64,000 bases of DNA from Amycolatopsis acidiphila (lineage in GTDB: Bacteria > Actinomycetota > Actinomycetes > Mycobacteriales > Pseudonocardiaceae), in contig NZ_CP090063.1 of assembly GCF_021391495.1 (NCBI RefSeq), positions 2,108,001 to 2,172,000 of the forward strand, written 5' to 3'. Positions 24,834 to 33,318 of the stretch are shown in pieces (the first letter of the stretch is position 1; each line of letters begins with the position of its first letter). Below the pieces are notes generated by a model, which worked only from the letters and a program-made list of their open reading frames with translations, was not told the DNA's origin and searched no databases. Made by a program: the position numbers and the translations under genes.

Positions 24834-26291
24834 TCAGCCGTCCACCAACAGACCGCGCAGCGGGCCCTGCAGCCGTTCGGCGCGCCGGGAGACGCCCGGC
24901 AGCAGCACGAGCCGGTGCGTCCGGCGCTCGCCGCGGCGCTCGCGGTCCGCCTGCTCCTCGGCGATCGGGCGCCACAGCTCGTCGACGACGTCCGCGGGAT
25001 CGGTGTCCAGCTCCGGCTCCGGGCGCCGCAGGTGTTCGGCCCACAGGCGCAGCCGCGTCGCGCGGATCAGCTCCCGGTCGCCGGTCGCCACGTTGACCTC
25101 GGTGTCGTTGAACAGCGAGTGCTCGTTGAGGTTCGCGGAGCCGATCGTCATCCACTCGTCGTCCACGATGCCGAGTTTCGCGTGCACGTACACCGGCGCG
25201 GCGGACTCGCCGTCGTGGGTGCTGATCGTCGCCGCGAGCAGGCGGCGGTTGCCGTCGTCGGCGCCGAGCAGCCTGCCCAGCTGGCCGCGGGTGGTGTCGG
25301 CGCCGTTGCTCGGCTTGCGGGGCAGCAGCAGGACCACGCGGAAGCGGTCGTCCGGCGGGTCGCACAGCTTGTCGATCAGGATCTCGGCGATCTCCGGCGA
25401 CCACAGGAACTGGTTCTCCAGGTAGATCAGCCGCCGCGCCGAGCGCAGCGCGCGCAGGTAGCCGTCGAGGATCGTGAACTCGCCTCGGGGGGCGAAGCCG
25501 TAGGTCTTGTCGGGGACCGTGCGCAGCAGCTGCACGTCGCTGCTGCCCGCGGGCTCGGGGACGTCCGGTTTCGCCAGGTCCTCGCCCGCCACCTCCGTCC
25601 ACCGCTGGCGGAAGTGCTCGGCGACGTCGGCGACCACCGGGCCGTCGAGTCGCGTCATCAGGTCGTGCCAGCCGATCGGCCGGTCCGGCGGGTGTTCGGG
25701 GCTGTCGTGCCGGTCGCCCTCCAGCGCGGTGAAGTCCACCCCGCCGACGAACGCGACCGTGTCGTCGACGATCACCAGTTTCTCGTGGTGGCAGTGCAGA
25801 GTGCGCTCGCGGGCGTCGAGGACACAGCGCACGGCGGTGTTCTCGGTGAACTTCCGCTGCTCCGAGCGCACCAGCCCGCGGGTCGGCTGGAACGCCGGTA
25901 CCGGCGGGCCCGCCCACAGCAGCAGCCGGACGTCGACGCCGCGGTCCGCGGTGGTGGCGAGCAGCTCACGCAGCGTGGGCGCGCCGGGCTCGCGGGTGAG
26001 CCGAAAGTCCGGGCTCGCGTGCCAGTTGGCGATGTGCACGTGCGAGGTGGCGTTCCGGATCGCGGCCTGGATCGCGGGCAGCGCCTCCTCCCCGTCGACG
26101 AGCACCTCGACGCGGTTGCCGCGGCGCACCTCGGCCCGGCCGCCGAACCGGTCTCCGGCGCCGTCGGGTTCGAGCACCTCGCCCCAGCCGAGCCTGTGCA
26201 GTCTGCGCTGGTGGCGGGCGCAGAGAACGTTTTCCAGCCCGTTGCCGACCTGTTCGTCCAGCTTGTCCACGAGTGAGCGAAAAGTCTTCAC
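24834..26291 (-). CDS. Phospholipase D-like family protein
   Basis: A 485-residue protein with two HKD phosphodiesterase motifs: HHEKLVIVDDTVAFVGG near residue 168 and VHAKLGIVDDEWMTIGS near residue 367. Together they form one active site. Each is followed by the expected GG/GSxN element (IGSANLNEHS). No clear signal peptide is present, so a cytosolic or membrane-surface location is likely. Activity could be phospholipase D or cardiolipin-synthase-like transfer. It is monocistronic, with a broken-gene region upstream. Confidence 0.9.
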   Translation of the reverse strand: MKTFRSLVDKLDEQVGNGLENVLCARHQRRLHRLGWGEVLEPDGAGDRFGGRAEVRRGNRVEVLVDGEEALPAIQAAIRNATSHVHIANWHASPDFRLTREPGAPTLRELLATTADRGVDVRLLLWAGPPVPAFQPTRGLVRSEQRKFTENTAVRCVLDARERTLHCHHEKLVIVDDTVAFVGGVDFTALEGDRHDSPEHPPDRPIGWHDLMTRLDGPVVADVAEHFRQRWTEVAGEDLAKPDVPEPAGSSDVQLLRTVPDKTYGFAPRGEFTILDGYLRALRSARRLIYLENQFLWSPEIAEILIDKLCDPPDDRFRVVLLLPRKPSNGADTTRGQLGRLLGADDGNRRLLAATISTHDGESAAPVYVHAKLGIVDDEWMTIGSANLNEHSLFNDTEVNVATGDRELIRATRLRLWAEHLRRPEPELDTDPADVVDELWRPIAEEQADRERRGERRTHRLVLLPGVSRRAERLQGPLRGLLVDG

Positions 26292-26439
26292 CCGTCTATG
26301 TGACTACAGATCGGCCCGGTCCGCCGCGCAACGTGCCACGCGGCGCCGGTGTGCTCGTCAGGACCGGGCGTCCAGATCGGCTCCGGTCCACAGTGGACGC
26401 ACGATGCCGCTTGGCGGGTCGTCTCGGCGCGACGGCCGG

Positions 26440-26522
26440 TCAGCCCTCGAAGGTGGTGCTGATGCCCATGCCGGTGATCCATTCGGGCACCGGTTCGTAG
26501 CTGGTCCGGTCCAGCGGCCGTC
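26440..26522 (-). pseudogene. C-terminal fragment of an unidentified minus-strand gene
   Basis: The minus strand encodes PLDRTSYEPVPEWITGMG followed by ISTTFEG and a TGA at 26440-26442. The composition and codon usage look coding, but the frame loses sense upstream, at about 26520. There it meets the 5'-truncated IclR fragment on the other strand. I do not recognise the protein. It is best read as the surviving C-terminus of a gene whose 5' part was deleted. Confidence 0.4.
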
Positions 26523-26843
26523 GCGCCGCACCTGTCGCTCTCGCTGCACTGCGAGACCGCGGAGATCATGACCGCATACACGAAGATGGTGGAACAGGAC
26601 GGCCCGCTGAGCGGGCTGCGGGCCTACAGCGCCTCCCGGCCCGCGGACCGCCAGGACGCGCTGCTGGCACAGCCGCTGCCGCCGCTGACGGACCGGACGA
26701 TCACCGGCGTCGGCTCCATCAGCATCTGCGGCCCGCGCGACCACTTCACGCCAGAGGCCCTCGAGCGCTACCGCGTGCTGGTCCGCGACGCCGCCGAGGA
26801 GATCCGGCGCAGCTGGGCCTGGCTGCGCGGCTCCCGGTCCTGA
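26523..26843 (+). pseudogene. C-terminal fragment of an IclR-family regulator
   Basis: The frame encodes PHLSLSLHCETAEIM, then DGPLSGLRAYSASRP and TITGVGSISICGPRDHFTP, ending in RSWAWLRGS and a stop at 26843. The GVGSISICGP...FTPEALERYRVLVRDAA pattern is the end of the IclR effector domain. No DNA-binding domain or start is present: similarity stops near 26523, where a minus-strand gene fragment begins. An internal ATG at 26568 could give a 91-residue peptide, but that is unlikely to be functional. Confidence 0.6.
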
Positions 26844-27008
26844 CTCGGGCTCGGTGCGAGAACGCCGCACCGGTAGCCACGCCCGTTTCGTCGTGGGCGG
26901 TCGCTTGTCGCCGTTGGGGAGCGGAGTTACCCTTCTCGGGATCATCTCAGCAATCAGGAGCAGTTTCTCAACATCTGAGATTCCTCCCGCGAGTCGAAGG
27001 GGCGGTCG

Positions 27009-28385
27009 ATGACGACTGCGAGCAACTCCGCGGCCATCGCGGCGCGGATGGACCGGCTGCCGATCACCCGCCGCCACCGGCTGGCGACCGTCGCGATCGG
27101 GCTCGGCCTGTTCTTCGACCTGTACGAGATCTTCCTGGCCGGCGTGCTCGGCAGCGTGCTGCAGAAGGACTTCCACCTCGGCAAGTCCTCGCTGGCCCTG
27201 CTGCTCGCCTCGGCGTTCCTGGGCATGTTCGTCGGCGCGCTGGGCATGGGCCGGGTGGCGGACCGGCTGGGCCGCCGTCGCGCGTTCCTGCTCAGCCTCG
27301 GCACCTACTCGCTGTTCTCGCTGCTGGGCGCGTTCAGCACGGGACCGGTGATGCTGGTGATCGCCCGGTTCGTCGCCGGGGTGGGCATCGGCGCCGAGCC
27401 GCCCGTGTCCGACACCTACCTCGGCGACCTGCTGCCGCCGCGGCACCGCGGCCGGTACACGGCCTGGGCCTACACCCTCGCGTTCCTGGGGGTGCCCGCC
27501 GCCGGGTTCCTCGGCCGCTGGCTGGTTCCCGCCGCACCACTGGGTTTCGCGGGCTGGCGCTGGATGTTCGTGATCGGTGCGCTCGGTGCGCTGATCGTCT
27601 TCGCACTGCGGACCGGGCTGCCGGAGTCACCGCGCTGGCTGGAGTCGGTCGGCCGTACCCGCGAGGCCGAAGCGGTGGTCGCGAGCTTCGAGCAGCAGGC
27701 GGGCGAACTGCCCGAGCCCGCCCCGCAGCAGGTCACCGAGACCGAGACCGGGCGGCTGGCCAACCTCTTCGTGCCGCCCTACCGTCGCCGGACGCTGATG
27801 ATGACCGTGTTCCACATCCTGCAGACCCTCGGCTACTACGGGTTCGGCACGCTCGTGCCGATCGTCCTGGTGGCCAAGGGGTTCCCGGTCGTGCAGTCGC
27901 TGACGTTCACCGCGCTGACCTACATCGGCTACCCGGTCGGCTCGGCGCTGTCCCTGCCGTTCGTCGAACGGGTCGAGCGCAAGTTCCTGGTGATCGGGTC
28001 CGCGATCGTGATGGCCGTCTTCGGGCTCGGGTTCGGCCTCGCCGCGGACACCTGGCTCATCGTCGCCTTCGGCTTCCTCTACACGGCGGCCAGCAACTTC
28101 TTCTCCAACGCCTATCACATCTACCAGGCCGAGATCTTCCCGACCGCGCTGCGCGGCACGGCCACCAGCGGGACCTACTCGCTGTCCCGCCTCGCCAGCG
28201 GGCTGATGCCGTTCGTGCTCCTGCCCCTGCTCAACTCCGCGGGCGCCGGAACGCTGTTCACCGTGGTCGCGATCGCGATGGCCGTGGTGGCACTGGATGT
28301 CGCGCTGCTGGGCCCGCGCACCACCGGGCGCGTCCTCGAGGTGGTGAACACCGCGAGCGGATCGACGGCGGCCGCGGGGCGGTGA
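27009..28385 (+). CDS. MFS transporter, metabolite:H+ symporter type
   Basis: A 458-residue twelve-helix MFS permease. It has LFFDLYEIFLAGVLG in TM1, the loop 2-3 motif GRVADRLGRRRAF, VAGVGIGAEPPVSDTYLGDLLPP in TM4-5, and the PESPRWL signature after TM6, all seen in sugar and aromatic-acid porters. The ATG at 27009 is preceded by GAAGGGG. A 7-base inverted repeat (ATCTCAG at 26944-26950, CTGAGAT at 26975-26981) lies in the leader and might bind a regulator. It converges on the gamma-glutamyltransferase gene. The substrate is unknown. Confidence 0.9.
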   Translation: MTTASNSAAIAARMDRLPITRRHRLATVAIGLGLFFDLYEIFLAGVLGSVLQKDFHLGKSSLALLLASAFLGMFVGALGMGRVADRLGRRRAFLLSLGTYSLFSLLGAFSTGPVMLVIARFVAGVGIGAEPPVSDTYLGDLLPPRHRGRYTAWAYTLAFLGVPAAGFLGRWLVPAAPLGFAGWRWMFVIGALGALIVFALRTGLPESPRWLESVGRTREAEAVVASFEQQAGELPEPAPQQVTETETGRLANLFVPPYRRRTLMMTVFHILQTLGYYGFGTLVPIVLVAKGFPVVQSLTFTALTYIGYPVGSALSLPFVERVERKFLVIGSAIVMAVFGLGFGLAADTWLIVAFGFLYTAASNFFSNAYHIYQAEIFPTALRGTATSGTYSLSRLASGLMPFVLLPLLNSAGAGTLFTVVAIAMAVVALDVALLGPRTTGRVLEVVNTASGSTAAAGR

Positions 28386-28431
28386 CGCCGTCCGGGATGC
28401 GCGTGCCGCAGATGGCCGACAGCCCGGCGGC

Positions 28432-30270
28432 TCACCGGCGTGGCGCGACGACTCCTGCCGCCGTGCCGCCCCGGCGGGTCGGTTCGCCCGCGGCGAGGAC
28501 CTGGCCGTGGCCCAGGAACTCCAGGCCCGCGGCCACCCCGATGTCCGGCGGGATGGTGATCGTCGGGTCGAGGGGGGAGGTCGAACTGACCGCGAAGCGC
28601 TGCCCGAGCTGCTGCAGGCCAGCGGCGGCCGGGTCGGCGAGGAAGGCCGGTTCCACCTGTGTCGTGGCCGCGTTGCGCTGCGAGGCGCGGGGTGCGGCGA
28701 TCGCCTCGGGCAGGGACATCCCGAAGTCGATCCGGTCGAGCAGGATCTGCAGCACCGTGGTGATGATCGTCGCCCCACCCGGCGAGCCGAGCGCCAGCCA
28801 CGGCTCGCCGCCGCGCAGCACGATCGTCGGCGACATGCTCGACCGCGGCCGCTTGCCGCCGGCGGGCAGGTTCGGGTCGGGCACACCCGCCTGCAGCGGG
28901 GTGAAGTCGAAGTCGGTCAGCTCGTTGTTCAGCAGGAACCCTCGGTGGGGCACCACGATCCCGCTGCCGCCCAGCTCCTCGATGGTGTTGGTGTAGGACG
29001 CGACGTTGCCCCACCGGTCGGTGACGACGAAATGGTTCGTCTGGGTGCCCTCGTCGGGCTGCCGCGCCTCCGTCGGCTGCGCCGGGCTGCAACCGCCCGA
29101 GCCGGCGAAGGGGTTGCCCGGCGCGACGGGACTGGTCGACGCGTGAGCGGGATCGATCAGGCAGGCTCGTTGCCGCCCGAACTGCGGCGAGAGCAGCTGC
29201 GCCAGCGGCACCGGGGTGTACGCGGAGTCGCCCACGTAACGGTTGCGGTCGGCGAAGGCCAGCCGGGTGGCTTCGAGATAGTGGTGCAGCGCCTGCACCC
29301 TGCTCATCCCGGCCAGGTCGAAGTTGCCCAGGATGTTCAGCGACTCGCCGACGGTCGTGCCGCCGCTGGACGAGGGCGCCATCCCGTAGACGTCGTAGCC
29401 GCGGTAGTCGACGTGCGTGGGCGCGACGAACGGCGCGCGGTACGCGGCGAGATCCGGCAGCTGCATCAGGCCCGGCCGCGGCTGCAGTGTCGCGCCGGGC
29501 GCGAGCGGCAGGTTGTGCACGGTTCGCACCACGTCGGCGCCGATCGACCCGCCGTAGAGTGCGTCGGCCCCTTCGCGCCCGAGCTGCCGGTAGGTCGCCG
29601 CCAGATCGGGGTTGCGCATGGTGGAGCCGACCTCGGGCAGCTGCCCGCCCGGCAGGAACAACGCGCTGGTGGAGCCGAACTGCGCGAACCGGCCGGCGTT
29701 TTCGCGGGTCTGCTCCCGCAATGTCGCCGTCACCGGGAAGCCCTGGTCCGCGATCTGTTCCGCCGGGCGCAGGACATCGGCCAGCCGGAAGCGGCCCCAC
29801 CGGGACAGCGCCTGCTGCCAGGTCATCAGGGTGCCGGGCACGCCGACGGACAGCCCGCTGGTCACGGCGGTGGGGAACGACAACGGCTTGCCGGTGGCGG
29901 GGTCGAGGAACAGGTCCGGCTCCGCGCTCGCCGGCGTCGTCTCCCGGCCGTCGATGGTGCTCACCCGGTGCGTCCGCGCGTCGTAGTACACGAGGTACCC
30001 GCCACCGCCGATGCCGGCCACGTAAGGGTCGGTGACGCCCAGGGTCGCCGCGACGGCCACCGCGGCGTCGGCGGCGGTGCCGCCCGCACGCAGGACCGCG
30101 AGACCGGCGTTGGTCGCCTGGGGCGTGTCGGAGACGACGGCGCCTCCGGTGCCCACCGCGACCGTGCCGAGCGACGGGGCGGCGGTCGCCGGAAGCGCGG
30201 TGAGAAGGGAGCCGAGCAGGGCGGCCGTCACGGTCAACGTGGCGGCGGAAAAACGCGAGCGGATGCGCAT
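28432..30270 (-). CDS. ggt: Secreted gamma-glutamyltransferase
   Basis: A 612-residue N-terminal nucleophile hydrolase precursor. A Sec signal peptide is at residues 1-30 (ATLTVTAALLGSLLTALPATAA). The large-subunit pattern ATNAGLAVLRAGGTAADAA and the IGGGGYLVYYD block follow. The autocleavage/catalytic Thr is in the TNHFVVTDRWGNV motif near residue 404, and the substrate-binding GSGIVVPHRGFLLNNELTDF block follows. It cleaves gamma-glutamyl bonds such as glutathione outside the cell. It is divergent from the alpha-galactosidase gene. A functional tie to the pxp genes at the left end (glutamate salvage) is possible but only speculative. Confidence 0.93.
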   Translation of the reverse strand: MRIRSRFSAATLTVTAALLGSLLTALPATAAPSLGTVAVGTGGAVVSDTPQATNAGLAVLRAGGTAADAAVAVAATLGVTDPYVAGIGGGGYLVYYDARTHRVSTIDGRETTPASAEPDLFLDPATGKPLSFPTAVTSGLSVGVPGTLMTWQQALSRWGRFRLADVLRPAEQIADQGFPVTATLREQTRENAGRFAQFGSTSALFLPGGQLPEVGSTMRNPDLAATYRQLGREGADALYGGSIGADVVRTVHNLPLAPGATLQPRPGLMQLPDLAAYRAPFVAPTHVDYRGYDVYGMAPSSSGGTTVGESLNILGNFDLAGMSRVQALHHYLEATRLAFADRNRYVGDSAYTPVPLAQLLSPQFGRQRACLIDPAHASTSPVAPGNPFAGSGGCSPAQPTEARQPDEGTQTNHFVVTDRWGNVASYTNTIEELGGSGIVVPHRGFLLNNELTDFDFTPLQAGVPDPNLPAGGKRPRSSMSPTIVLRGGEPWLALGSPGGATIITTVLQILLDRIDFGMSLPEAIAAPRASQRNAATTQVEPAFLADPAAAGLQQLGQRFAVSSTSPLDPTITIPPDIGVAAGLEFLGHGQVLAAGEPTRRGGTAAGVVAPRR

Positions 30271-30364
30271 CCGATTCCTTCCGGCGCGGGCAACGTCTCT
30301 CGTTCTACTCCTCGTCCCTCGCCGGGTGTCAAGACCGGGTGCGGTGAACTGTGTTCGTTCCCTT

Positions 30365-30392
30365 TTGTTTGTGTTGGATTGATGTTTAGATT
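30365..30392 (+). promoter_or_regulatory. Promoter for a probably leaderless alpha-galactosidase mRNA
   Basis: TTGTTT at 30365-30370 and TAGATT at 30387-30392 with a 16-base spacer form a good promoter in an unusually AT-rich stretch. Transcription would start close to the ATG at 30399, and no ribosome-binding purine run precedes that ATG. Both points suggest leaderless translation, common in actinobacteria. Confidence 0.55.
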
Positions 30393-30398
30393 TAGCTC

Positions 30399-32381
30399 AT
30401 GGTTGTTCGATTCGCGCGATGGGGCGGCATCGTGCTCAGCACGCTCGTGCTCGTCCTGGGATTCGCCCCGGTGGCCTCGGCGGTACCCGTGGCCGGCTCC
30501 AGCAGCGGCAGCCGGCTGACAGCGCCCCCGATGGGCTGGAACGACTGGAACAAGTTCGGCTGCGGGGTCACCGAAGCGGTCATCCGCGAGACCGCGGACG
30601 CGCTGGTCCGCACCGGGCTTCGCGACGCGGGCTACCGGTACGTCAACGTCGACGACTGCTGGGAGGCCGGCAGCCGGGACACGGCCGGGCACCTGCAGGC
30701 CGACCCGATGACGTTCCCGGGCGGTATGGCGGCGTTGGCCGAGTACGTGCACGCCCGCGGCCTGCGGTTCGGCATCTACACCGCGGCCGGGGACAAGACG
30801 TGCCAGGGGCGACCGGCCAGCGGCGGGCACTACCAGCAGGACGCCCGCGACTTCGCGGCCTGGGGCGTCGACTACGTGAAGTTCGACTGGTGCGGCGCGC
30901 AGGGCGACCCGTACCAGCTGGCGACGCAGTTCCGCGCGGCACTGGACGCGACCGGTCGCACGATGGTGCTCGGCGTGTCCCGCCACGGAAACCCGTGGAC
31001 GTGGCCCACTCATCCCGCGGACCTGTGGCGCACCTCCGCCGACATCGACGACCAGTGGTCTTCCCTGCTGCGCAACACCGAGGAAGAGGCCGGGCTGGCC
31101 ACGAAGGCAGGTCGCGGCGTGGGCTGGAACGACCCGGACATGCTGCAGGTCGGCAACGGCGGGATGAACACGGAGGAGTACCGGGCGCACCTGAGCCTGT
31201 GGTCGGTGCTGGCCGCGCCGCTGCTGATGGGCAACGACGTGCGCACCGCCGACCAGGCGACGGTCGACCTGCTCGGCAACCGTGAGGTCGTCGCCGTCGA
31301 CCAGGACCCCCTGGGCGTCCCGGGCGACCGGGTGCGCAGCGACGGCGATCGCGAGGTGTGGAGCCGCCCGCTGGCCGGGGGCGACGTCGCCGTGGCCCTG
31401 TTCAACCGGGGCGCGACCAGTGCGGAGATCCGCACGGACGCGCGAGAGGTGGGACTGCGCCCGGCGGCCGGTTACGACCTGCGTGATCTGTGGGAGCACC
31501 GCGACACGCAGAGCGCCGGCGGCATCTCGGCGCTGGTGCCGCCGCACGGCGTGGTGCTGTTCCGGGTGTCCGCCGACCAGGCCCGAAGCGCGCCACAGGT
31601 CACCGTGTCCACCGACACCGGTTTCGTCGAAGGCGGACGGCCGACTCCGGTCACGGTGTCGGTGCGGAACGAGGGGTTCGTCCCGGTCCGGGTGGACCGG
31701 GTCGGGCTCGACGCGCCCGCGGGCTGGCAGGTCACCCGGCTGCGGCAGGACGTGCCGGTCACCGTGGCCGGGCATCCGGTGACGGCGCGGTTCGAGGTCA
31801 CCGCGCCGCCCGGCGCGTCGGACGCGGCGTTCGGCCTCACCGCCGAGGGAGGCGGCGTCACCTATCGTTCACAGGCCCAGGTCGTCGTGCCGCCCGCGCC
31901 GCCCGACGGGAACGTCGCACTGTCCGGGCAGCCGCGCCTGCAGACGGACAACGGCTGGTACCTGCCGATGAAGGTGGACCACTCGTTCGGGCCGGACGAC
32001 TTCTGCGGCGACTGCCAGGGCGGCCCGCTCACCCTCGACGGCGAGCAGTACACGACCGGGCTGGGCACGTACGCGTCCGCTCAGGTCGGTTACTACCTCG
32101 GCGGCCGTTGCCGCACCTTCGAGACCACGGCGGGGATCGACGACGAGGTGCTCGGCATGACCTGGCCGGGGCCACAGAACGTCAAGGGCACCGCCCGCTT
32201 CCTCGTCTACGGCGACGGGCGTCTGCTGTTCGACAGCGGTCTGCTGCGCGCGGGCGACCATCCGGCACAGGCGCGGCTGGACGTGCGGGGTGTGCGCGAG
32301 CTGAAGCTGGTCAACCACAGCGGTGGCGACGGCAACTTCGCCGATCACGCGGACTGGGCGGGGATGCGGGCGAGCTGCTAG
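30399..32381 (+). CDS. Secreted GH27 alpha-galactosidase with NEW3 and NPCBM domains
   Basis: A 660-residue exported glycosidase. The signal peptide covers residues 1-28 (ending APVASA). The GH27 barrel starts at PPMGWNDWNKFGCGV. The nucleophile Asp is in DYVKFDWCG and the acid/base Asp in GVGWNDPDMLQVGN. After the beta-sandwich, residues about 400-500 form a NEW3-like domain (VSVRNEGFVPVRVDRV), and the last 150 residues an NPCBM galactose-binding domain (YTTGLGTYASAQVGYYL, NFADHADWAG). It should release alpha-galactose from plant oligosaccharides outside the cell. The final four bases overlap the convergent ArsR-GNAT gene. Confidence 0.93.
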   Translation: MVVRFARWGGIVLSTLVLVLGFAPVASAVPVAGSSSGSRLTAPPMGWNDWNKFGCGVTEAVIRETADALVRTGLRDAGYRYVNVDDCWEAGSRDTAGHLQADPMTFPGGMAALAEYVHARGLRFGIYTAAGDKTCQGRPASGGHYQQDARDFAAWGVDYVKFDWCGAQGDPYQLATQFRAALDATGRTMVLGVSRHGNPWTWPTHPADLWRTSADIDDQWSSLLRNTEEEAGLATKAGRGVGWNDPDMLQVGNGGMNTEEYRAHLSLWSVLAAPLLMGNDVRTADQATVDLLGNREVVAVDQDPLGVPGDRVRSDGDREVWSRPLAGGDVAVALFNRGATSAEIRTDAREVGLRPAAGYDLRDLWEHRDTQSAGGISALVPPHGVVLFRVSADQARSAPQVTVSTDTGFVEGGRPTPVTVSVRNEGFVPVRVDRVGLDAPAGWQVTRLRQDVPVTVAGHPVTARFEVTAPPGASDAAFGLTAEGGGVTYRSQAQVVVPPAPPDGNVALSGQPRLQTDNGWYLPMKVDHSFGPDDFCGDCQGGPLTLDGEQYTTGLGTYASAQVGYYLGGRCRTFETTAGIDDEVLGMTWPGPQNVKGTARFLVYGDGRLLFDSGLLRAGDHPAQARLDVRGVRELKLVNHSGGDGNFADHADWAGMRASC

Positions 32382-33217
32382 CCAACGGCGGTGCGGCGTT
32401 CGACGAAAACCGTGTCGTGCCAGGTGCCGTTCAGCTGGGCGATGCGTTCGCGGATGCCGACCGTGCGGAAGCCCGCGGCGTGGTGCAGGCCGATGCCGGC
32501 GCGGTTCCCGGTGAAGATCGAGGTCTGCAGCGTCCAGAGGCCGTCCTCGTCAGCGGCCATGACCTGCTTGCGGATCAACGCTTTTCCGATCCCGCGGCCG
32601 CGGTGGCCGTCGGCCACGTAGATCGAGGTCTCGGCCACGCCGGCGTAGCAGTCCCGCGCCGAGACCGGCGTGGCCGCCGCCCAGCCGACCACCTCGCCGT
32701 CGAGCTCGGCGACCCAGCGGTGGCCGGGCAGCCACTTCGCGTCCAGTGACGCCCGGCTGGGCACGGCGGTCTCGAAGGTCGCGATGCCGGTGGCGATGCC
32801 CTCGCCGTAGATCCGTCGCACCGCGGCCCAGTCCTCGTCCCGCAACGCGCGCACCGTGACGTCCGTGGGGACGTCCTCGGGGCAGCACGGACGCGGCGCG
32901 AGGAGGCCCATCACGGCGTCGGCGGCGTGGGGGAGCCCGGCGCAGCAGGCCGCGTTGATCGTGACCAGCGTCGCCGTGCGTTCCTTGTGCACCCGCACGA
33001 ACCCGACGTCGGCCAGCTTGCGCACGTGGTGCGAGCAGGTGGACTGGCTGATGCCGAGGAACTCGGCGAGCGCGCCGACGGTCATCCCGCGTGGCGCGGT
33101 CGCGACGGCGTGCAGCAGCCGCACCCGGGTCGGCTCGGCCAGGCAGGCGAACCAGTCCGCGTAGGTGGCGGCGTCGGTGTCCGGCAGGACCCGGGCCTCG
33201 GGTGTCGCGGTCGTCAT
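32378..33217 (-). CDS. ArsR-type repressor fused to a GNAT acetyltransferase
   Basis: A 279-residue fusion. Residues 15-95 are an ArsR/SmtB winged helix (LAEPTRVRLLHAVATAP, EFLGISQSTCSHHVRKLADVG). Cys pairs at 91-92 and 111-112, plus Cys25 and Cys61, are candidates for arsenite binding. Residues 119-279 are a GNAT domain of the phosphinothricin/arsinothricin acetyltransferase kind (IYGEGIATGIATFE, the acetyl-CoA loop HRGRGIGKAL, and HHAAGFRTVG). It may sense arsenite and also detoxify an arsenic or phosphinate antibiotic. The ATG at 33217 was preferred to one 39 bases upstream because the longer start would run into the promoter repeats. It is divergent from the flavin monooxygenase. Confidence 0.85.
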   Translation of the reverse strand: MTTATPEARVLPDTDAATYADWFACLAEPTRVRLLHAVATAPRGMTVGALAEFLGISQSTCSHHVRKLADVGFVRVHKERTATLVTINAACCAGLPHAADAVMGLLAPRPCCPEDVPTDVTVRALRDEDWAAVRRIYGEGIATGIATFETAVPSRASLDAKWLPGHRWVAELDGEVVGWAAATPVSARDCYAGVAETSIYVADGHRGRGIGKALIRKQVMAADEDGLWTLQTSIFTGNRAGIGLHHAAGFRTVGIRERIAQLNGTWHDTVFVERRTAVG

Positions 33218-33247
33218 GGCCGCCAGTGTATCGACAGGAATCGATGG

Positions 33248-33298
33248 TTGTGTCAATCGATGTCGGTCGATAGAGTCTCGTTCAGTTCAATCGAACTG
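33248..33298 (+). promoter_or_regulatory. Promoter and operator of the flavin monooxygenase/MFS pair
   Basis: TTGTGT (33248-33253), a 17-base spacer and TAGAGT (33271-33276) form a promoter. At the expected transcription start lies the palindrome CAGTTC-AATC-GAACTG (33283-33298). The whole divergent region 33230-33304 is also rich in repeated ATCGA and TCGAT steps. The ArsR-GNAT protein or the separate ArsR are the likely binders. Confidence 0.55.
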
Positions 33299-33318
33299 GA
33301 TCGATGGAAGGGGCCGGG

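Noticed and set aside
30507-32749. Long alternative frames overlapping the alpha-galactosidase gene
   Set aside because: They have shadow composition (Arg/Gly/Pro) and no family motifs, while the main frame encodes GH27 with both catalytic Asp residues.
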